Below the pieces are notes generated by a model. The model saw nothing but the letters and a program-made list of their open reading frames with translations. It had not been told where the DNA came from and searched no databases. DNA of 51,747 nucleotides from an uncultured Prevotella sp. (lineage in GTDB: Bacteria > Bacteroidota > Bacteroidia > Bacteroidales > Bacteroidaceae): positions 1-51,747 of the forward strand of contig CAMJWJ010000005.1 of assembly GCA_946409435.1 (NCBI GenBank). Direction: 5' to 3'. Both the position numbers and the translations under genes were made by a program. Shown here one piece after another: positions 46,285-51,747 of this stretch (position 1 is its first letter; each line of letters starts with the position of its first letter).

Positions 46285-48960
46285 ATGAAAAAACAACGCA
46301 TCCAAATGCTTGCCGTAAGCCTCTTACTGGCAGCCAGTAGTATCACCCTCTCTGCCCAGACCACCTATCTGTGGCAGGATCCTAAACAGCCCATCGACCA
46401 GCGTGTGGAAAACCTGCTGCAGATGCTGACACCCGAAGAGAAAGTAGGGCTGATGATGAACAAGTCAGTCTCTATCGACCGGCTGGGCATCCCGTCGTAC
46501 AACTGGTGGAGCGAGGCCTGCCATGGTGTCCGCCAGGGAGGCTATACGGTTTATCCCCAGCCTATCGGCATGGCGGCAGCCTTCAACGCCCAGCAGGTGT
46601 ACGATGTCTTCTCGCAGGTGTCTGACGAGGCCCGTGCCAACTGGAACCGCACCGACCACAGCGACCCCAAGCTGTTCAATGTCCCCATGGGTGTCACCTA
46701 CTATCCCGGCAACCCCGAGCTGACGTTCTGGTGCCCGAATGTCAACATCTTCCGTGACCCCCGCTGGGGGCGTGGCCAGGAGACGTGCGGCGAGGACCCC
46801 TACATGAATGCCGTGCTGGGTGTGCAGACAGTATTGGGCATGCAGGAGCCTGCCAGTTCCAGTCTTTCATTATCTGGTTCCCAGCAGTACTTTAAGACTC
46901 ATGCCTGTGCCAAGCACTATGCTGTACACAGTGGTCCGGAGCCTCTGCGCCACTCGATGAACGTAGACCCCACGAACCGTGACCTCTGGGAGACCTACTT
47001 GCCAGCCTTCAAGGCATTGGTGAAAAAGGCCAATGTCCGCGAGGTGATGTGTGCCTACCAGCGTTTCGAGGGTAAGCCCTGCTGTACCAGCGACCGCCTG
47101 CTCATCGACATCCTGCGCAACAAGTGGGGCTACGATGGTATTGTATTGACTGACTGCGATGCTATCAACAACTTCTTCAACCGTGGCCAACACGAGACCC
47201 ACAAGGACGGCCTCTCCGCTTCGGTGGATGCCGTGCTGAATGGTACCGACCTGGAGTGCGGCAAGGTGTTCATGTCGCTCGTCGAAGGACTGAAACGTGG
47301 ACTCATCACTGAGGACGAGCTGGACAAACACCTGCGCAAGACGCTGAAAGGACGCTTTGAACTAGGCATGTTCGACCCTGCCGACATGCTGCCGTGGGCC
47401 AAGATACCTGCGTCGACCATTTCCTGCGAGAAACACGATGCCCTCGCCACGCAGGCAGCCCGCGAATCAATGGTGCTGCTGGAGAACAAGCAGACTGTCG
47501 TGAATGGCTCGGCGAAGCCGGTACTTCCACTCTCGAAGAACCTGAGAAAGCTGGCCGTCGTCGGCCCGAACATCGCTGACGTGGAACTGCTCAACGGCAA
47601 CTATGGCGGCACGCCTACTGAGGCCCACCAGCACTCGCTTGTCGAGGGCATCCGGAACGCCTTCCAGGGCACTGAGCTGGTCAGCGAGAAGGCCTGCGAG
47701 CTGAACGACGAGTACGAGACCATCCATCACCTGCAGGACTTCAATGGCGGCAAGGGCGTACAGGTGGAGTTCTATAATAATAAGGAGTTGAGCGGCGACC
47801 CCGTCAAGACAGCCTACTATAACGAGCTGAACTTCTCGACCTTTGGAGCCTGGGGCTTTGCCGAGGGCGTCAGCAACGACAACCTGTCGGTGCGCATCAG
47901 CGGCAAGTACACCGCCACGTTTACCGGCGAGATGAAGTACACGCTTTCGACCGACAACGGCTACGTGCTGAAGGTCAACGGCGCGGTGGTGGAAGAAAAC
48001 CATGGCGGCGACCGCCGCAGAGGCTTCGGCTTTGGCCGCAGGGTGGAGTACAAGTCGTTCCCCGTTGAGGCAGGCCGTGACTACGATGTCGTCATCGAGT
48101 ACCGTCGCGGCAACGGCAACTTCGCCATGCTGCGTGGCGACATCTGCGAGCGCAAGCTGGTCGATTTCACCGAACTGGCCAGTAAGGTTGCTGATGCCGA
48201 TGCCATCATCATCATTGGTGGCATCTCGGCCCGTATGGAGGGCGAGGGCGGCGACAAGCAGACCATCGAACTTCCCAAGGTACAGCAGATGCTGGTTAAG
48301 GCCATGCACCAGACCGGTCGCCCCGTCATCTTCGTCAACTGCTCCGGCTCGGCCATTGCCTTTGGCAGTGTCGAGGGTCAGTACGACGCCCTGCTGCAGG
48401 CCTGGTATCCCGGTCAGGGTGGTGCCAAGGCGCTGGCTGAAGTGCTCTTTGGCGACTACAATCCCGGCGGCAAGCTGCCCGTCACCTTCTATCGCTCGAA
48501 CGACGACCTGCCTGACTTCCTCGACTACTCGATGAAGAACCGCACCTACCGCTATTTCACGGGTGTTCCCCAGTATGCTTTCGGCTATGGTCTGAGCTAT
48601 ACCACCTTCCGTGTCGGACAGGCTAAGCTCTCAAAGAAGTCGATGAAGAAGAATGGCACCGTCACGCTGACCGTTCCTGTCACCAACACCGGACAGCGAG
48701 AGGGTACCGAAACCGTACAAGTGTACGTCAAGGCACTCGACGATGCCGGTGCACCCATCAAGTCGTTGAAGGGATTCCAGAAGCTGGCGCTCAAGGCCGG
48801 CGAGACGCAGACGGCCACCATCCAGCTCGACGGTGAGGCCTTTGAGTACTACGATGAGGCTATCGACGAGCTGTCTGTCAAGGCTGGACGCTACCAGATA
48901 CTCTACGGCACCTCGTCGCTCGACAGTGACCTACAGCGTCTTGACTTCACCGTCAAATAG
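46285..48960 (+). CDS. Glycoside hydrolase family 3 (beta-glucosidase/xylosidase) with PA14-like insert
   Basis: Signal peptide; NIFRDPRWGRGQETCGEDPYMN, GIVLTDCDAI, PA14-like TFTGEMKYTLSTDNGYVLKVNG, C-terminal fibronectin III-like domain. Confidence 0.95.
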   Translation: MKKQRIQMLAVSLLLAASSITLSAQTTYLWQDPKQPIDQRVENLLQMLTPEEKVGLMMNKSVSIDRLGIPSYNWWSEACHGVRQGGYTVYPQPIGMAAAFNAQQVYDVFSQVSDEARANWNRTDHSDPKLFNVPMGVTYYPGNPELTFWCPNVNIFRDPRWGRGQETCGEDPYMNAVLGVQTVLGMQEPASSSLSLSGSQQYFKTHACAKHYAVHSGPEPLRHSMNVDPTNRDLWETYLPAFKALVKKANVREVMCAYQRFEGKPCCTSDRLLIDILRNKWGYDGIVLTDCDAINNFFNRGQHETHKDGLSASVDAVLNGTDLECGKVFMSLVEGLKRGLITEDELDKHLRKTLKGRFELGMFDPADMLPWAKIPASTISCEKHDALATQAARESMVLLENKQTVVNGSAKPVLPLSKNLRKLAVVGPNIADVELLNGNYGGTPTEAHQHSLVEGIRNAFQGTELVSEKACELNDEYETIHHLQDFNGGKGVQVEFYNNKELSGDPVKTAYYNELNFSTFGAWGFAEGVSNDNLSVRISGKYTATFTGEMKYTLSTDNGYVLKVNGAVVEENHGGDRRRGFGFGRRVEYKSFPVEAGRDYDVVIEYRRGNGNFAMLRGDICERKLVDFTELASKVADADAIIIIGGISARMEGEGGDKQTIELPKVQQMLVKAMHQTGRPVIFVNCSGSAIAFGSVEGQYDALLQAWYPGQGGAKALAEVLFGDYNPGGKLPVTFYRSNDDLPDFLDYSMKNRTYRYFTGVPQYAFGYGLSYTTFRVGQAKLSKKSMKKNGTVTLTVPVTNTGQREGTETVQVYVKALDDAGAPIKSLKGFQKLALKAGETQTATIQLDGEAFEYYDEAIDELSVKAGRYQILYGTSSLDSDLQRLDFTVK

Positions 48961-48995
48961 TCTGCATGCCTCATTAAAAGAATAAGCAGGAAAAT

Positions 48996-49033
48996 GTACA
49001 TTGATCTGTGCGCTACAGCACAAATCAATGTAC
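48996..49033. terminator. Hairpin between convergent GH3 and DUF4384-like genes
   Basis: gtacattgatctgtgc / gcacaaatcaatgtac, 15/16. Confidence 0.8.
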
Positions 49034-49051
49034 CTATTTAGTCAGAAACCT

Positions 49052-49933
49052 TTAGGGTTTAATCTTGAGCCGCAGCACCTTGCGGCTCATTTTCTTGTCG
49101 CGTGCATATACCTTCCGCATCCAACTCGAAAAGTCCTTTAGGCTGAGCTGGCGCGGCAGCATCAGGTTGTCGTGACCCAGCGACACCATGCCCTGGTCGA
49201 CAGGCTTCACAAAGGGGTTGGCCGAGAAGATGACGTAGATGCGGTTCATCTCAACACGTTCGTCACTGCACGTGATGACGAGGCCCTCCTCGTTGCTGTT
49301 GCTGAAGGCAGCATCGGCTTTCGAGAAGAAGACGTACTCCTGGTTGTGCTTGACGGGCTGCAGACCGTCGGCACTGCTCTCGTGGGGCAGCAGACAGAAC
49401 ACCTGCTGCTGGTCGTCTATCAGGTAGGCGGCCACATAGCCGTCGGCCGGAGACTTGAAGTAGAGGTACAGCTTGTCGTCGGCCTGGAAGTCGGTGCTGG
49501 CAAAGCGGCGCTTGTCCGTTCCGTTGCGCAGCGCCAGTGCCTCAAACTCGGCAGCCTCGTTCTTCAGCGCCTGAGCCTTGCCTTTCACGGTAGCCTCGAT
49601 GACCAGCACACCCTCGGGTGTCGTGTCCACTATCCTTGCCTTTGGTTTCTCCGTGTCTTCTATCCATTCGCCCTTCACCTCTGAACCGCTCAGTTGCATG
49701 AAGTAGCTGTTCTCGTTGTCCTCCTGGCTGAGGATGTCTTGCGTAATCAGTGTGCCAAACTCCTTGCCGATAGCCGACACACGTGCCTGCTCGATGGCTG
49801 CCGCAGTAGCCTCCTTCGGCGATACGTTCGGGTCGCCGTAGTAGGTGATGGTGGCACTCACTTCTTTGGTCTGGGCTGTTGCAATCAGGCAGAAAGCACT
49901 CAACAGTATGATACCTACGTTTCTTTTCATCAT
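49052..49933 (-). CDS. Secreted DUF4384-like domain protein
   Basis: Signal peptide; KLYLYFKSPADGYVAAYLIDDQQQVFCLLP; ITCSDERVEMNRIYVIFSANPF. Confidence 0.75.
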   Translation of the reverse strand: MMKRNVGIILLSAFCLIATAQTKEVSATITYYGDPNVSPKEATAAAIEQARVSAIGKEFGTLITQDILSQEDNENSYFMQLSGSEVKGEWIEDTEKPKARIVDTTPEGVLVIEATVKGKAQALKNEAAEFEALALRNGTDKRRFASTDFQADDKLYLYFKSPADGYVAAYLIDDQQQVFCLLPHESSADGLQPVKHNQEYVFFSKADAAFSNSNEEGLVITCSDERVEMNRIYVIFSANPFVKPVDQGMVSLGHDNLMLPRQLSLKDFSSWMRKVYARDKKMSRKVLRLKIKP

Positions 49934-49968
49934 TTCTTCTTAGTTTGACGGTTTTAAGTATGCCCTGC

Positions 49969-49998
49969 AAAGGTAAGTACTTTTTGCGAAATATCAAA
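49969..49998 (-). promoter_or_regulatory. Bacteroidetes-type promoter for the DUF4384-like gene
   Basis: Minus strand TTTG, 19-nt spacer, TAccTTTG. Confidence 0.72.
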
Positions 49999-50020
49999 AC
50001 TTTCTGACGATAATGTGTCA

Positions 50021-51568
50021 TTACGGAGCAAAGACGAGTGAGAGGCCGACGCTGAAGATCAGGTTGGTGTTTGCCAGTGTTCCGCTTAGGTCCCAGTCGT
50101 TGTGATACTCGTCAGAGGGTTTGTGGTACCAAACGGGCATGGGGTATTTGTTTGGGCGGGTCGGATCTACGGGCTTCAGGCCGTTCTCCACCACGACAGC
50201 ACGTACACCCTTTTTCACAAAGTTATAATGGTCGGAACGAAAGAACCAGCCGTCGGAGTTGTCATCGTCGAAGAAGATCGTCCTGCCTTGAGCCGCAGCT
50301 GCCGCCACGTAATACTGGTCAAGGTCGGACGCTCCGCCACCTAAGATCACTACATCGTGGGTCAGCTCGGCAGGACCGATGCTCTCGAAGTTCAGACAGG
50401 CCGAGGTCTTCTCCATGGGAATGGCAGGATGGTTGCAGTAGTACTCTGAGCCGAAGAGTCCACTCTCCTCGGAAGAGGGGAAAAGGAAGATGACGCTGCG
50501 ACGGGGACGCTGAGGCAATGCCTTGAACTTCTTAGCCACCAGCAATGCGCTGGCCATACCTGAGGCATTATCGGCCGCACCGTTATAGATAGAGTCGCCA
50601 TGTTCATCGGGTTTGCCGATGCCGAGGTGATCCCAGTGTGCATTCATCACCACCACCTCGTCGGCTTTGTCTGTTCCTCGGAGGATAGCTCCCACATTGC
50701 GCGTCTGCTGAATATCATAGGAGACAGCCATCCTGACATCGCCTTTCACTTTGAGTGAGAAACCCTTAAACCCGGGACGTTTGGCAGCGGCCAGCGCCTC
50801 GGACATATTCATATCGGCAGCAGCAAACAGCTTGCTGGCACCTTCCTCACGCAGCCAACCCTTGATGGCCAGCTCGTCGGCATTACGGGTATCGGGGTTG
50901 TAGAGGGCGAGATTGTTCTCCAAATGACCATTCACACACACATGCCAGCCATAGCTGGCGGCCTCGGTGTTATGCAGCACCAGACAGCCTGCGGCTCCCT
51001 GACGATGAGCCTCCTCGAACTTATAGAGCCATCGCCCATAATAGGTCATGTTGCGACCTCGGAAGAGCTGGGCATTGTAGTAGCCAGGATCGTTTACCAT
51101 CGCAATCACAATCTTGCCCTTCACATCGATGTCGGCATAGTCATCCCAGCCATACTCAGGAGCATGAATGCCAAAGCCTACGAACACATATTCCGCCTTT
51201 GGCAGTACCACCTTGTCGGTAGCGCGAGCTGTCCACACCACCACATCGTCCGGATAGCGTAGCTCTGCCTGCCGTCTGCCTTTTACCGCCAGTTTGCTGC
51301 CTTGAGGCTTGGCAGTGACAGCAATCATGTCAAAGGGTTGGAACCAGCTGCCGTTGAAAGCAGGCTCCAGACCAATCTCTTCTAACTGCTGGGCCAGATA
51401 GTTCACCGTCTTATCCTCGAAAGGAGTCATCGGCTTTCGCCCACCAAACTCGTCGGAGGCAATCACCTTTATCCAGTCTCTCAACATCTGCTCATCGTTC
51501 TTCGACGAGGCTGCTGCTTCAGTAAACAGTGCCATCAACAGCCCTATCATCATGATTTGTTTTCTCAT
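50021..51568 (-). CDS. M28 family metallopeptidase
   Basis: NAHWDHLGIG, NGAADNASGMASALLVAK, FLFPSSEESGLFGSEYY; start set at MRKQIMM. Confidence 0.93.
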   Translation of the reverse strand: MRKQIMMIGLLMALFTEAAASSKNDEQMLRDWIKVIASDEFGGRKPMTPFEDKTVNYLAQQLEEIGLEPAFNGSWFQPFDMIAVTAKPQGSKLAVKGRRQAELRYPDDVVVWTARATDKVVLPKAEYVFVGFGIHAPEYGWDDYADIDVKGKIVIAMVNDPGYYNAQLFRGRNMTYYGRWLYKFEEAHRQGAAGCLVLHNTEAASYGWHVCVNGHLENNLALYNPDTRNADELAIKGWLREEGASKLFAAADMNMSEALAAAKRPGFKGFSLKVKGDVRMAVSYDIQQTRNVGAILRGTDKADEVVVMNAHWDHLGIGKPDEHGDSIYNGAADNASGMASALLVAKKFKALPQRPRRSVIFLFPSSEESGLFGSEYYCNHPAIPMEKTSACLNFESIGPAELTHDVVILGGGASDLDQYYVAAAAAQGRTIFFDDDNSDGWFFRSDHYNFVKKGVRAVVVENGLKPVDPTRPNKYPMPVWYHKPSDEYHNDWDLSGTLANTNLIFSVGLSLVFAP

Positions 51569-51598
51569 ATCTCTATAAATATGGTTTGTTCTCGGTTG

Positions 51599-51630
51599 CA
51601 AAGTTACGAAATAAGTGAGCGAAACACAAA
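51599..51630 (-). promoter_or_regulatory. Bacteroidetes-type promoter for the M28 peptidase gene
   Basis: Minus strand TTTG, 20-nt spacer, TAacTTTG. Confidence 0.75.
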
Positions 51631-51747
51631 GAAAACACCTGTTTTCTTTTGCGTCCGAGCGAAAAGTAAGTTTGGCGCAGCCAAAGTTACACTACTCAAG
51701 TTTCCCACCTTTTATAATAATCAAGAATTAGAGAATTAGAGAATTTC

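Overview
Chromosomal window that looks like Bacteroidales, probably Prevotella-like. Supporting signs are Bacteroidetes TTTG / TAnnTTTG promoters, a Type IX secretion operon, and BspA-like and DUF3098 families. No phage, CRISPR, rRNA, tRNA or IS transposase gene was recognised. Main content: a Hanks-type Ser/Thr kinase; the T9SS core operon porP-gldK-gldL-gldM-gldN; a DUF1537 kinase / PdxA-like / Fe-ADH operon plus an SSS symporter / DapA-like pair, with a secreted caspase + CsgG/FlgT-like pair between them; nrdD-nrdG; a transglutaminase-like/epimerase/PAP2 run; a repeat-rich locus with a truncated nucleoside hydrolase; GH28; the folK-queA-truB-uppP-DUF3098-ftsX run; rsmA; an AT-richer BspA-like LRR/dockerin gene; metH-metF; GH3; a DUF4384-like protein; an M28 peptidase. 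The most unusual signal is non-coding. The spacers carry many degenerate tandem arrays with a fixed 7-bp period (different consensus at each locus, one consensus recurring 30 kb away in opposite orientation) and CG-phased 8-bp arrays filling operon spacers. These arrays run into gene ends, supply stop codons, and in at least two places are translated as part of a protein. There is also a 41-bp near-perfect inverted repeat in the nrdD-nrdG spacer with a related element at SSS/dapA, a 27-bp perfect GC-rich palindrome upstream of metH, a duplicated 21-bp palindrome at the nrdD promoter, and paired 22-bp-spaced palindromes upstream of the LRR gene. All assignments come from reading motifs by eye; no database search was run.
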